This document shows, piece by piece, positions 10,059-21,842 of a stretch of DNA of 64,000 bases (the first letter of the stretch is position 1; each line of letters starts with the position of its first letter). Below the pieces are notes generated by a model, which did not search any database, was not told where the DNA came from, and was given only the letters and a program-made list of their open reading frames with translations. A program made the translations under genes and the position numbers. The stretch is from Symsagittifera roscoffensis. Taxonomy: Eukaryota > Xenacoelomorpha > Acoela > Convolutidae. The stretch covers positions 46,254,381 to 46,318,380 of the forward strand of contig NC_087065.1 in the NCBI RefSeq assembly GCF_963678635.1. The letters are read 5' to 3'.

Positions 10059-11643
10059 AAACTAAACTTGTTAAAATTCTTCTAAATTTCATTAATATTT
10101 TACACAAGATAATCTGATAAAATTCATACCAAATGTAATAAATTAATTTATAAATTATTTCCCCATAAAGCAGTAAATTTAATTATGATGAAAATTTATA
10201 ACTTTAAATTTCCCCCAAAAACTAGCAGTAAAATTGAAATTCTATGTAATAAATTAATAAAATGAAAATGCAGTACTAACCTTTTGATGTTTTCATTCAC
10301 TCGCACAGGAGTTCTATCCAAACTCGCACAGCTCGCCCACAAAGAATTGTTTAAATAACGATTTTAAGTTTCAAGTTTTCACACTCAACAACTCTTACAC
10401 ACGATAACAAGTTTCAAACTTTCCTTTAACCCGGTTGGAAAGGAATTATATACTAAACCAAACTAACCAACGCAGCTTACTAAACACCACAAATCATAAA
10501 ATAACAGCATGACTAAGAAAAGAAAACCAACGGTACCCAAACCGGATTAACCCTGTTTAAAACTGGATAGTTTATTCTTTTGAAGACTATTATAAAGTCT
10601 AAGAAAGAAATAATAAAACACAAAAAAGTCGAAAGACAAACCCATAACAAAAACAATTTGATTTTTGAAAAAAGGACACAACCAAAGAAACATAAGAAAG
10701 ACCAACATAAACCCAACATAAAACGTTACCACATAACAGGACCTCTCAAAGAAACCGCACGAAACCATACTCCCACTCCTGGCCTAACCCACCAGAGAGG
10801 ACGTCCTGAGCATGCTCTATAGCCGGCCTAACCCACCGCGCTACATCCACGCTTTGTGACCACACTTCTATTTTTAATAAGAGGTACTCAAGGGTGAGTA
10901 ACTCTTCAAAATAACCGAACTAAAACAAAATGCTTTTGTGAAAACAACTAACTAAATTCATGATTAAAAAACCAAACTGATAAAAGTTTTATAAAATGTA
11001 AATCATACCTTGCAGTATATAGATCAACACACAACAACAAAGACGAACATCCAAAGACAAAATGATCACATTACACTCGATTAAGAATGGCTAACCACAA
11101 CCGATATGCCGTCCACAATCACAACTCAAAGGATTTAGAGTACGACTTGACTTCGCAGAAAAGGACTTCATTGAACTAGACCAATGACCACCTCGATGTT
11201 CAAGTATACGTACAGATCCGAGTTACAAGGCATCCCTTCCACACACAATCTCCACGCCATTCCCAGACGAGGTTGAACACAAAACAAGTTCTCTACATAA
11301 TACAGAAAAACCCGTCATAGCAAACCATTTTGAAATCAGATTGATTTCATTGGGAAACACAGTCGTTGTCACAAGACGACACAACGATTGATGTCCCTAA
11401 CTCCAGCGTCCTGGAACTTCTCTAACAAGAGGAACCGGACAAGAATACGATTTTCGCCAAATACCAACGTTCATCATCCATCCTTTGAATTACAGAAAGA
11501 TAATTCTAAAAAACTCTGTAAAACCCGGATGGGTGGAACCTGATCTAAACTATATTTTATGATTGGATAATATAGATATTTTACCACTATAAAGTATTTA
11601 ATATTAACCAATCATGATTCATCCAACTAACAACCCACTTATT
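10059..11643 (+). other. Presumed 3' noncoding region of the retroelement
   Basis: No credible ORF. A 13-bp direct repeat GGCCTAACCCACC lies at about 10783 and 10827. The reverse strand of 10780-10850 contains a tRNA A-box-like stretch (TAGCGCGGTGGGTTAGGC), so an old SINE fragment is possible. At 11535-11638 an imperfect inverted repeat with ATGATTGG and CCAATCAT cores forms a MITE-like hairpin with GGGT and ACCC ends. Confidence 0.4.
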
Positions 11644-12359
11644 TGTAAGTGCTGAAATTACTTGTAATTTCAGCACCAGAGAGATTTGAATTTAACTTAG
11701 AAATTAGTTGTCTCTCCAAGAGAACTTCAGCAGCCGCAACAAACCAGTATACCCTAGATCTATTGAGCCTAGCAGAGACTAGTTAAACACCCTGAGACTA
11801 GAAAGTATAAGAGTAAGATTAGGATCGGTATTAGACTAAGAAGTTGCACGAATCTATCCGGCCGAAAATAAGATAGCGTGACGAGCAGACGGTGTACCCT
11901 ATCCGAAACTACTCTATGAGTTAACCACAAAGGACATAACTCAGTAACATGCGTAAGACCTAGAGACTATAAAAAGTCTCTAGTAATGTTTGAGACCAAA
12001 GGCAATACGCTTCCTCTCTGTGTGTTTTTGTCTTTTTTAAAACTTTTTCAAATTATAGTTGAGTTATCAAGTAGTTATTCAATGGCCGGATCTCCATTGA
12101 TTAAGTTCCGAAACGTAGGCTAAGATTTTTTCGTTTCTCTCTAAGCAGATCTTCGATAGCATCAATCACGAGAATTATTGAGGCTTAAGTTCGTCCGAAA
12201 GGTCACATGTACCTTCTCTACGCATGTACCAAATTGCTTCTATTTGCTTGTTTTTGTTAAGGTTTGGTGAAAAAAATGATAACTTGAGCTAAAAACAAAA
12301 GCCCTGAGTCGTCGCCAACAATAAGTCTAACGGACTAAATCGCTATGTACGGGCTTACA
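11644..12359 (+). repeat. Candidate 3' LTR (716 bp)
   Basis: It begins TGTAAG and ends CTTACA. The inverted match extends to 9 bp if two or three flanking bases are included (ATTTGTAAG and CTTACAAAT). Right after the start is a perfect 13-bp hairpin (GTGCTGAAATTAC, 11649-11661, against 11664-11676, loop TT). A TATA box sits about 325 bp in, flanked by AGAGAC and GTCTCT. These fit a U3-R-U5 arrangement at the end of the element. Against it: the bases just upstream (ACAACCCACTTATT) are not a polypurine tract, no AATAAA is evident, and the 5' LTR is off-window, so identity of two LTRs cannot be tested. Confidence 0.45.
11968..11976 (+). promoter_or_regulatory. TATA box in the candidate LTR
   Basis: TATAAAAAG enclosed by the 6-bp inverted repeat AGAGAC/GTCTCT (11962-11967 and 11976-11981). 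Transcription would start about 25-30 bp downstream, near the pyrimidine-rich CTTCCTCTCTGTG. Confidence 0.45.
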
Positions 12360-12933
12360 AATTTTTCCAGAATACCAGATCTAACGCTTGGATTCTAAAA
12401 ACACTTTAGTGCGAAATTACAAAGATGATAAACTCTTATGTATCACCTTGTCATATCAACACATGTTTAAAGCTAATGAATTTTTTTATGCCGCTTTCAT
12501 ACTGTTTTTAGTAGGTGAACAAAACATTAAGAAATTTCAAAATATAAAAAATAGAACTGGAGCATTTTTAAAGTATAGTTTTTGTTTTCGACATTATCTT
12601 TCGGCCGACTCGACTTTTTGTTTCGACTTTGAGTTCGAATACAAGTGCTTCTCCACGATCAGTTTTCGGTCGAACCTTGACATGTATTCATTGACTTGTG
12701 TTTTTTTGTTCCTGTCTACTTTTCCTTAGCTGTTTCAATTTTTCTGCTGATTTGTTTAATATTCTGTTAATGAATCAGTACTTCAATTTAGTATGATGCA
12801 GTGCGAAGTCATCAAAGTAATTAATCACTCCGTAAACTGTAAAAGGTTTTTACCATATGATAAACAATAAGAAATTTTGTTTTTTCAGTTTTTTTGCTAT
12901 TTTTTCAGTTTGAATTCTTAGTTTGGCCCCCAC

Positions 12934-13189
12934 ATGGGATCTACTTAGCAATCTCCACCCCTTTCAAGAAAAGGGGGGGGGGGGGGGGAGAGTGTTAAGT
13001 AGGTCAAAATGGTCGATGTTTCAACCAATCAGTATGCAGCAAAATTATAATTCTCAATAGAAAGCTCAGTGCTAATTTACTGTATTTATTTATAGTGGTG
13101 GAGATTCTTAAGTAGGTACCATAGAAAGGGTGGTGGTGGTGGGGGGGGGGGGGGTAGGGGGGGGGGGGAGATTGTTAAGTAGGTCCCAT
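12934..13189. mobile_element. MITE-like element with poly-G interior
   Basis: Ends are inverted copies of about 23 bp: ATGGGATCTACTTAGCAATC at the left, and its reverse complement with three differences at the right. Long G runs adjoin both ends, and an internal copy of the same motif lies at 13100-13122. Interpreted as a short non-autonomous DNA transposon. Confidence 0.5.
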
Positions 13190-13728
13190 TACTTGTCTAA
13201 ATACTGAAGTGGTGAAGTGTCTGAATACGCGGTTGTCTAAATATTTTTAGGATTCAATTTCAAAGCTCTATAACTGTAAACAAATAATTGCAGATAATTT
13301 TTTTTTAATTATGATTATTATTGAACCTCAAAATCTGTCGCTTCTGTTGCAGTAGTAGCACAAAGTAAATTGTTTGTTTATGATTCCAAACTGGCCAAAC
13401 TGATATTTTTCAAACCCACATATTTTGCGAAAAACTATCAATAGCTTTAACATGATTTCAAATGATTTTGTCAAAAACGGCTAGTTGAAAATTCAAAAAT
13501 TGTTTGGAGAAACAGATTTTCCGCCGCTGTCTTCGAAAGCCGGAGCAATAAATAAAAATCAACTGATTGGAATGAATATATAACAAGTTACCCTGTTCTT
13601 GTTTCAGGTCAAAACCCTGAATGCTCCGACTGCTCATCTGGTCCGGAAAACGAAGTTTTAAGATAAAATTGGGTTAATCGGAAGATATATACATTTTTGT
13701 GAAAAAAACAGTGGTGAATTGTTAAATC

Positions 13729-13730
<2 letters not shown>

Positions 13731-13759
<29 letters not shown>
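13731..13759 (+). repeat. (GA)n microsatellite
   Basis: Fourteen uninterrupted GA units. Confidence 0.95.
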
Positions 13760-13761
<2 letters not shown>

Positions 13762-15017
13762 GAGTTTATCTTTTAACTGCTGTTATGATCATACAGACTA
13801 AGATTACCACCCAGAGTTTTTGCTTCCGGGCGAAGGCTTTTCTTTGATTGGAAAAAAAATATTTAAAAATGTTGCCTGCGTAACGTTTAGAAAATTTTAC
13901 CTTAAATTTTACTAAGAATGATCATGGCAGAGTTTTTTGAGGTTAAGTTGTGCAGTTCCTTATTTTTAAAATTCAACAGAACGACGGCAGCGGTGGTTTT
14001 CAGGTTAACGGTGCGACAGCTGATTCAAACATCAATTCTAAAAACGATTCTGTCAATAAACTCAGTGTGTGCAAATGTCAAATATCCTCGATATGCTGTT
14101 GTTTCTTCAACCGATTCAGCGTAAAATGGTTACATGTACGCTGTACGCCGTACGCTATTCATCACCAAGTCAAACCGATGTTTTGTTGTTTAAAAAGTAC
14201 CATATGAAGAAAACTGAAACTGCCAAAAAATACTTTTACTATGATACTATAGTTGAACACGCGGTTGAGTAACTAAAATCTTAAGTTCACTCTGAAAAGT
14301 TGAATAACTTATAACATATGTCAAAAACGCAAACAAAAAACTACCATGTGCCAAAAACGCAGCGCCATTTTTTAATAATTTAAAAATCCCCTCTCTTTTC
14401 TACTGTCAGTTTTCTATTTATGATACTTTTCTTTGCGCATTAATTCAACTGAAATGAAAAAAGCCATAATTTTGCATCTGTTGGTACAAAAAGCCGTTTC
14501 TAAAAATCCGCACATGACGTCTGCTGAATAAATCTATTTTCATTCGCTAGTGTTGAACAAAATACAGGAACGTCTGAAGGAAAGCTGAAACATTTACTGG
14601 AAACCACATGGTCAAATATTGGTGTTGTTTTACTCAAGCAGAAGAAAACACAAAACGCTGCGGTCGCAAAACTCTGTATTTGTTTGAGATTCTTTGGAAA
14701 ACACTCTCTTTACCCAGGTAGATACTGCGGGTATAAAATACTCTGCAGCCAAAGTTTATGTTTGTAGGTACTGTAGTTATCGTAAGTACAAGAAAAAATT
14801 TGGACCGTCAAACTACCTGGACCGCTTGAATATATGGCTCAAAATTGAATTTACTTTCAGCTAATCTAAATGCGCGCGCAGTGATATTTCACTTTACCTT
14901 TTACTTTCATATTATTCGCACTGGAAGACTTACTTTGAACAATTTTAACCCTTTTTCTTTGATTGTTGCGTGGTGTTTTATTCCCTGGTCAAAACCACTC
15001 AAAGAGAAAAGATAAAA

Positions 15018-15742
15018 ATGAATTCGCTAATTGCTTCAAATTGTTGCGGTCAAAATGGATTAGCCTTCACATCAGGGACAAGAAAGATTCTTGTCAGAAC
15101 TGGCAATGGAGATGAAAAAAGAAAGGATAATTACCATTTTCTGAATCTGAAAAAAGATAAAGATTTGGCTAGCCAGCAATTCATGGACTCGCCCGAAAGA
15201 AAGCTTCTTGTACGCCATGGCAGTTCGGTCAAATCAATGCGAAGGACGTTTGAGATGTTCGAGCTAAAAACAGTAAGTGGGATGAATAATTTTCTTCCAA
15301 ACCTTCAACCAAAACGTGCATTATCGGATCATTTGCTTTTAAAATTTTCAAATTAAACGTGAAGAAACTGTCCTTTTTAAGGTCATCAAAAAACAGGCGA
15401 AAACGGACCAAAAGTAAAAATTGGTAATTGCAAATTTATAAAAAAAAAACTAGGCAGCAATACCGTACACAAAAAATGACATTGGTAAACTTTTAAAAAC
15501 TTATTTCAGGAGACAAAATCCGACTCAGATTCGTGCAATAAGTCGGATTTGAGAAACCCCTTTGAGTCGGTTGAGAAATGTGAGCAAGACAGTCGGGAGA
15601 AGGAGGACAACGGAGGACGTAAGAGACGGCAGAGAATATCCGAGTTCATCTCTGAACAGGAGAGCAGATCCCCTGCTGCCAAGAGGGCGAAAAGTGGCAC
15701 AGTGTACGACACAATCAAACACTTTGCTCTATCAGAGGACAA
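15018..15742 (+). CDS. CH-domain protein gene, exons 1 and 2
   Basis: Exon 1 runs 15018-15272: ATG after AAGATAAAA, 85 codons, ending ACA/GTAAGT. Exon 2 runs 15510-15742: acceptor TTATTTCAG, phase 0, ending GACAA/GTGAGT in phase 2. The 237-bp intron has consensus ends and the phases match. Exon 1 is basic and contains SVKSMRRTFEMFELKT. Exon 2 is charged, with GRKRRQRISEFISEQ, SPAAKRAKSG (bipartite-NLS-like) and TVYDTIKHFALSED. I do not recognise this N-terminal half. The next exon that fits both phase and sense is at 24875, giving a predicted 297-residue protein with a C-terminal CH domain. Additional small exons in the 9.1-kb intron cannot be excluded. Confidence 0.65.
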
Positions 15743-18700
15743 GTGAGTGAAAAAAAATTGTTTCAATTGAATGAGTCACTTTGAAGTCTTTGGAAGATAA
15801 TTAACTTTATAGAAAATGTTTTAAAAGCCAAAAGTTGTGCAAGGCTTTATGAATCATATATCAGTACTTCACAATGATTGCAAAAAATTGTTTTCAGGTT
15901 TATATGACTTTAATGACTGATACAAAAACGGCATTTCCAATGATATAAAAGAAGTGGCTGGAGACATTGCCATTGGTTTGTTTTCAGGCGGTTTACATAC
16001 TCCGTTCATCATAGTAGCATTCGCCAAAACTAATAAAAAAAAGAACGAGGTTTGCTTAGAAATTTCAGGCAACCGGTAAACAAAAAAGAAAAAAAGAAAA
16101 AAAAAATTGAAATCTTGAGATATATTATGACGTAGCTGTTTGTTATGTCAAGTAGACCCTCACCTCAGTGTTAAAAAAATTGATAGAAAAAATTGAGATT
16201 TGTTCGCTCAAGGCTATTTGGGCTTATTCTTGGTTGAGTATTAAGCGAGCCAGGCGCGTTAGCGCGCGTAGAGTGATAGCATCAATCTGTTTTCTTTTCC
16301 AATTCAAATCGCAAATTTAATTGATGCCAATTCCTTGCCAATTTCGGCAAGCTTGAGCATACAAACGGTCAAAAATGTTCGTTTTAGCTTAGTTGGTTTT
16401 TCGAAACGGTTTTCTAGGTGCTCTAATACCTCTTTCTCTCTGATACCGATCTGTAGCATTAAAAATTTCAAAGCTTCTGTTCTCTGCTTCATTGTTATCT
16501 AAAGTTTGCCAATCGTTAAGCGACAGTGGCGCAGATAGAGGGACCGCGCTTGGCACTATTTTTGGTGGCATTTTTTGCATAGGATTGGCAATTTAATAGC
16601 ATCTCTAATTTCTTTCTTAGTGTTTAGCACTGTGAAACTTTCAACTTTTAAGGAGCCTTATCGCAGATGCGACGACGTGAGACTTCTAATCTCGTGATCG
16701 TGCGCATAACAATTTTTCTTTATTAAATTCTTAGCTTCTAATTTTTATTTCAACTTTTCGGAAGTGGTATTTGTCATTTTTTGCTTGTGTCGCGTCTCTG
16801 TTCATATTTATTGTCCGACCATTGAAAATGGGGAAGAGCTCTGTATTCGATTTGTTTTAGTTTTTTTCAGTTTTTTGCACGCAAAATCAAGTACCACAAT
16901 TTATCATTGGAGTGCCTTGCCTTACATTATAACAAAACCCTTTCCGTCTTGATTCGAAAACCTTAAAAAATTTCAAAAAATAATTCCCAGTGTTGAGAAA
17001 ACCGGCTTGAATTTTCTAAATTTTCGTCTAATTTCGCCCAAATAAAGTGACGATAACTTGTTGTTTCGAACAAAATCTAGCTTTGAAAGCTATATTTGGC
17101 ACTTCTCTCATAAGAAGAGTTTTCTTCAGAAATTTCAAAAAAATGTTCGAAAAAATAGAAAAAACTCGAATTTTTTAAATACAAAAACTTTTTCGTTTTT
17201 CATTTTTTTGGTTGTTATTTTTTTAAAACGACAACTGTTGTCGGTTATGCCTAAATTACTTAATTTTTACCCTGGTATTTAGTTTTGCCATTACCCTTGG
17301 TACAAAAAACGACACTAATTCAAAGAACTTATTAGTTTAAATAAATTTTTCCTTTAATTTGTGATCTTGATCGGAATACTCTGTGCTATTTGCACAGCAA
17401 CCGGCTAGCCTTTTTCAAAATTAACGACTGAAGTTACCTATTTGATTTTTTTTTGTATGAAATGAGTTATTCATATTTAAAGTTGTACCGGTCAAATTTT
17501 TTAAAAATCTTTTCTTTGATTCGAGATTCTTAGTCACGTTTTGTCCCTATCTTTTCTATTCTGTGTAGGGAGGTGTTTTTGTTCTATTCTGTGTACTGAA
17601 GTTCTCTTTTGAACTTTCGTTAAATTTGAAAAATTAATATTTATAAAGTTCAGTTGACGCAAACAGCTTATTTACCATTCCCAATTGTTTAGAAATTTTA
17701 GAAATTTTCCCAATTCTTTTCTTAAACTCTAAGGCTGAAGCTTTTTTCTTGAACTTAGGCCGTTTTATTGCTTCCTAATTTCATTTTCTTCGTTAAACTT
17801 GACTTTTAACTATCACTGAATTTCATTTTTGATTTAGTTTTTTTATTACGAAGAAATAATTTTTGTAACGCTATTTAAAAAAGGTGCAAGAGGATGTGTT
17901 TTTGAATTTGTTATGTTTCTTCTGCAAAGTTTCAGCTCCCAAATTGTCAGAATTAGAAAAAATTTTTGACGCTTTTTAAAAATATTGACGCATGAAGCTG
18001 AAAAATTTTCAAATAAATAATACTTGCATTAAGTTTTTTTAATCAAAATAAATAATTTACTTATTGTGCGCTTCATAGGTTTTATCAAAAGAAGATCACA
18101 GGGACTGTTAGTCTTTCCAAGTTGAAATTTTAAATCAAAAATAAGCTCTATTTAACCGCATAATTCCATTCTTTTTCTGATTTTAGTTACAACAATTAAT
18201 AACAATCATTTGGGCACAGGATGCTTCTCTATTAACAAAATTTTTCTCTGCCAATATAAAAGTTTTTGACAAACTTTTCGATGCATCCTACAGTTATTGA
18301 TGCTTTGAGATCCATCCTAGTTATGTTTCTCACTGGAATTCTCTGTTTGATAAAAACTTTGATAAAATGGACAAACTAAACTTGTTCACGCTCCATATCT
18401 AAACCTGCCTATATGTATCAGCGGCAAATTGGCCAGGGCTTAAAACTAAATTACTTTGTGCAACAAACTCCGCACCAAGATTTAGGAGTTGGAACTAAAT
18501 ACAATTAATTGAAGATCACTGAAATATTTTCTAGATAGTAAATCATTTTCGAAAAAGTAGGCGTTTTAATTATGAGTCTTAAATGATCCAATTGTGATTC
18601 AGTCAGACTTATAGAACCAAACCATTCGGTATCATCAATTATTTTTGAAACAAAAAGTCAATATAATTATTTTAGGTCTGTATTTTTCTGGTATTTACTG

Positions 18701-18957
18701 TTTGATCTTTCCGCATTTCCGAATTTTTATCATTGCATTTCAACCACGATCCACTTTCACGTCACAATATATTTCACTTGTTTTGACTATGGACTATCAT
18801 AAAAAGATAATTCGATTATTACAAAAACTAGACCTTGCTTGTTGCGTCTGAGCGTCTGCTCATTTTTTGTCTCTGGAAATTTTGGCAGAAAGACTCTTCA
18901 ATTATACTATTTTGCCAGTTTTGCATTAAATTTTAGATGTGAAGGAGTATCTTTTAG
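15743..18957 (+). other. Left part of the long intron, no gene seen
   Basis: AT-rich sequence with no exon I can defend. At about 16525 (CAGTGGCGCAGATAGAGGG) is a sequence of the kind that ends hAT-family MITEs, but I found no matching partner. The rest looks like aged intronic DNA. Confidence 0.5.
18950..18957. repeat. Target-site duplication, left copy
   Basis: TCTTTTAG, identical to 21145-21152 immediately right of the Mutator-like element. Eight to eleven bp is normal for MULEs. Confidence 0.75.
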
Positions 18958-19334
18958 GGTGTCAGGACAAAAGATACCATACCAAAAGCTCCCATGACAA
19001 AAGATACCATACCAAAAGATCCCTTGTATAAAAATCGCCCATACCATAAAATCCCATGCCAATTAAAAGATTCCATAAATTATGAACAAAAATCATGATC
19101 AAAGTGTAAGCAGAAATAAATCTAGAGTAATGATATCTCAATTAGGTTCGCGCTATTGAAAAACAATGCAAATTTAAAATAACTAAATTTAAACTGGACT
19201 CATTTTTGGGATTAACATAATGCCAACATGTGTTTAATTTAGTGTTAATATGGCATTGAATTAGAACAACTTAATTGAAAATGTATACACTCTGCATTCA
19301 TTATCTCCCTCTTTAACTCATTGATAAGTCAAAA

Positions 19335-20285
19335 ATGAATTCTTTTACTTGGGGAACCTCACAAAAAGGCCAAACTCTGATTATTTTTGATGGCCATGAA
19401 TTTCCAAAGAAATGCGATACGAAGACAACGACCCACTGGCGCTGCAGCAAATGGAGATCGTATAAATGCCCGAAAACTTTAATCACTTGTGGGTGCGATA
19501 TAATCTCACAGAGCAACGAGTATAGTCATGAGCTCAACGCAGGACGCTCAGAAGCTCGGCAACTAGTTCAACAAATGAAGGAGACAGTTAGGAATCAATT
19601 AAATCCGGTAAACAGCCAGATAATTGCAGCTAGTTTGCAATTGGTGCAGGACGAAAAAGCAACCCAACTGTCTTTGCCCTCCCGGTCGGCGCTATCTCGA
19701 ACTTTAAACAGAAGTAAGCAAACAACATCCCTGCCCACTATTGCCACAGATGACCGTCATTTCGAAATACCCGATCGTTTTAAGCAATTTTGTCTTTTTG
19801 ATAGCGGAAAACAAGATACGGAACGCATATTAATTTTTGGCGACATTGAGAACCTGCACAAAACCTGGCTTATAGACGGTACTTTCAAAATTTGCCCCAG
19901 TCAATTTTACCAGCTGTACACTGTACACATCCAGATTGGCGTGTTTTATCCACCTTGCGTCTACGCTCTGCTTAGCAATAAGCGCTTATCAACCTATAAC
20001 AAATTCCTAACCGCACTCAAATCGCTTATCGGTGACGTAACCCCGGAAAAAATTTTGATCGACTTTCAAATTGCGGCTCTGAGTGCTTTTACCTCTCATT
20101 ACGAAACTGACATTAAGGGATGCTATTTTCACCTCTGTCAGAGCTTTATGCAAAAAATATCCAAATTTGGCCTTAAAAAGACGTACGAATCAAACAGCGA
20201 GCTTGTCTTAGCCCTGAATATGATCCCTGCGCTTAGCTTAGAAAAATTCAACTGGATTCCTACAATCAAAAGTTCAACATTTTGA
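19335..20285 (+). pseudogene. MULE transposase with N-terminal FLYWCH zinc finger
   Basis: 316 codons from ATG. Residues about 14-66 fit a FLYWCH finger: a THWRCSKWRSYKCPKTL core with Cys 37 and Cys 45 and a terminal His near 65. Residues about 177-275 fit the MULE transposase DDE domain: WLIDGTFKICPSQFYQLYTV (Asp 181), ILIDFQIAALSAF (Asp 243), then GCYFHLCQSF. Known: such proteins bind terminal repeats and catalyse cut-and-paste transposition. The expected third acidic residue and the end of the domain are missing, because the frame breaks near 20255-20285 and a segment of perhaps 50-60 residues appears lost. The C-terminal remnant continues in another frame. Confidence 0.85.
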
Positions 20286-20422
20286 AGGCATCCAGCGGCA
20301 CTATCAACTTATCCCGGAAGAAGTACCGTGATCTGAATGAAAAAGTTCAACAGATAACAAGTTCATACACAGACTCTAAGTTATTGTCTTATATCCGTTC
20401 ACTTGCCCATTTAACCTATTAA
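20282..20422 (+). pseudogene. MULE transposase C-terminal remnant
   Basis: In the frame after the break, LSRKKYRDLNEKVQQI followed by LLSYIRSLAHLTY and a stop resembles the helical tail of animal MULE transposases. It shows that the upstream ORF is truncated by mutation. Confidence 0.55.
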
Positions 20423-21144
20423 ATTTTGTTTTAGTTTTTGTCTAATTTTTCCTAAATTTAAATTTGTTTGATCAACTTTTTTATAGACGTCTCCTTGCAC
20501 CCTCCCGGAGAACGCCGAAACGCAATAATACGACTCGCATTCGAAAATGCTGTCTCTAGCAATTTGATCCCAGAGCAATTGCTCTTATTTACGGGACGCT
20601 AGGTTGGGGGTAGGGGCCTGACGGCCCTTTGAGTATTGCGCCTAGCGAAAAAAGGTTGATCAAAATTGAGAATTGATATTTTTTATCAAATAGAATGGCA
20701 AGTGAATCGTAATGAAAATGATTTCAAAGCTTTAGAATTTTGCAAAACTCAATTTCAATTTTGTACCGACTTGAGTTGTCTGGAAAATCAGGCCATTTTT
20801 GGCAAAGTTGGTTTTGATTAATTGGAAATCCTTTTCAAGTTCAATTATAGTCTAAGCTGTTTTGAAGTTTGAGTTTCATTTTAAAGGCCAAGTGATTAGC
20901 AAGGTCATTTAAGTTCGAAATTTGTGCAGCAAAAATTTTGCCGTTTCTTTGATTTTAACCGACGCTTTGTTTTTGCTTTGATCGATTAACCGCTTTATTT
21001 TCAATTCTCAGGTTCTTTGTTATTTTATTATGGTATCTTATGTCGTGGGCGATTTTAGAACGAGGTATCTTTTGGAATGGTATCTTATTGACTGGGATCT
21101 TCTCGTTTGGGATCTTAAGGTAAGGGATCTTTTGTCATGTAACC
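20423..21144 (+). other. Right noncoding part of the MULE
   Basis: Begins with a GC-richer block (20485-20640) containing a short open frame after a good acceptor (CTTTTTTATAG), possibly an old 3' exon. AT-rich spacer and the right terminal repeat array follow. Confidence 0.4.
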
Positions 21145-21152
21145 TCTTTTAG
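21145..21152. repeat. Target-site duplication, right copy
   Basis: TCTTTTAG, matching 18950-18957. Confidence 0.75.
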
Positions 21153-21705
21153 ATATTATCCTTGGGTCTTGGACAACAAGCTGATGAGACTCCAAGCCGA
21201 AGTTTGAATTTTATTATCACCCCAAAAATCTTTTTTCCATCTGTAAGCAAGGTTTTTCAAAAGTTCAGGCAAGTTTTGCCCATAATGAGTGTTATTCAGA
21301 ACAATGCACCCCTTAGGAATGACATTCGTAGTTTACATCAGCCAGATTTTGAAATGCGTAATTTAAAAACCTAAAAACCGCCTTCAGCAATGTTTTAGTT
21401 TCTAACTTTCCTAAACATCAATCAACATCAAGAAAGATCATGAACCTAAAAAAATTTTCAAACTAGTCTTTAAATTAACCAGATTTTGCGACTTTTTGAG
21501 AAAATGTTGGGCTTGAAGTCCTTTTTTTACAATTCGGCTTAAAGTCCCGTCGGCTTGCCGTCCGCCACCCATTATCATTAGTCGCCGAAACTCGTTTGCT
21601 CAGTTTTACAGAGAAATTCTAAATTTCAAATATAAAACGTCATCATGTATATTCAAAACAAGCGGTTACATATCAGTATTTAGACAACCGCGTATTCAGA
21701 CTGGT

Positions 21706-21842
21706 CAGTATTTAGACAAATACTGTTTCAACCAATCAGAATCGAGACAAAGAAGAAATTAATAAAAAATTATTATTTATTTTGGATTATTTATGTCTTT
21801 TCTCGATTCTGATTGGTTCATACAGTATTTGTCTAAATACTG
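21706..21842. repeat. Palindromic MITE
   Basis: Arms of about 42 bp, starting CAGTATTTAGACAAATACTG and continuing into AACCAATCAGAATCGAGA, are present in inverted orientation around an AT-rich centre with very few mismatches. Related pieces lie just upstream (21673-21700) and at 13193-13242. Confidence 0.7.

Larger units (their letters stand above)
1..12359 (+). mobile_element. Env-bearing Ty3/Gypsy-type (errantivirus-like) LTR retroelement, 5' end off-window
   Basis: Seen: all coding pieces lie on one strand in the order RT-RNase H, integrase zinc finger, integrase core, GPY/F tail, small hydrophobic ORFs, Pro-rich ORF, envelope glycoprotein, Pro/Ser-rich ORF, then a candidate LTR with a TATA box. 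The coding strand is A-rich, as is usual for LTR retroelements. Known: Ty3/Gypsy elements place integrase after RNase H, and errantiviruses carry env after pol. Inference: one element more than 12.3 kb long, with gag, protease and the 5' LTR to the left of base 1. It is decayed: I count at least five frameshifts or internal losses and several in-frame stops, so this copy is probably inactive. The right boundary depends on the LTR call and is less certain than the coding part. Confidence 0.85.
12360..15017. other. Noncoding stretch with MITE and microsatellite
   Basis: No convincing gene; the longest frames here have random-looking composition. It contains a G-tract inverted-repeat element (12934-13189), part of a TATTTAGACAA-type repeat (13193-13242), two old rolling-circle repeat ends (about 13440-13551 and 13595-13640, minus orientation) and a GA microsatellite. 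The 5' flank and promoter of the CH-domain gene should lie at the right end; I see no clear TATA box. Confidence 0.5.
18958..21144 (+). mobile_element. Mutator-like (MULE) DNA transposon
   Basis: The 2187-bp element is flanked by an exact 8-bp duplication TCTTTTAG. Its left end GGTGTCAGGACAAAAGATAC pairs with the inverted right end GGTTACATGACAAAAGATCC. Both termini then continue as degenerate arrays of AAGATACC/AAGATCCC-like units for about 110 bp (left to about 19070, right from about 21025), each also holding an AAAATCGCCCA segment. The interior encodes a FLYWCH plus MULE transposase, now broken. It sits in the first large intron of the CH-domain gene in the same orientation. Inference: once autonomous, now dead. 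Confidence 0.82.

Noticed and set aside
1..12359. Whole region as an integrated non-retroviral RNA virus because of the chuvirus-like glycoprotein
   Set aside because: RT, RNase H and D,D-35-E integrase precede env in one orientation, which is an LTR retroelement; no viral polymerase or nucleoprotein seen.
12388..12729. 113-codon + ORF right of the LTR
   Set aside because: Phe/Ser/Tyr-rich random composition in AT-rich DNA, no splice or neighbour support.
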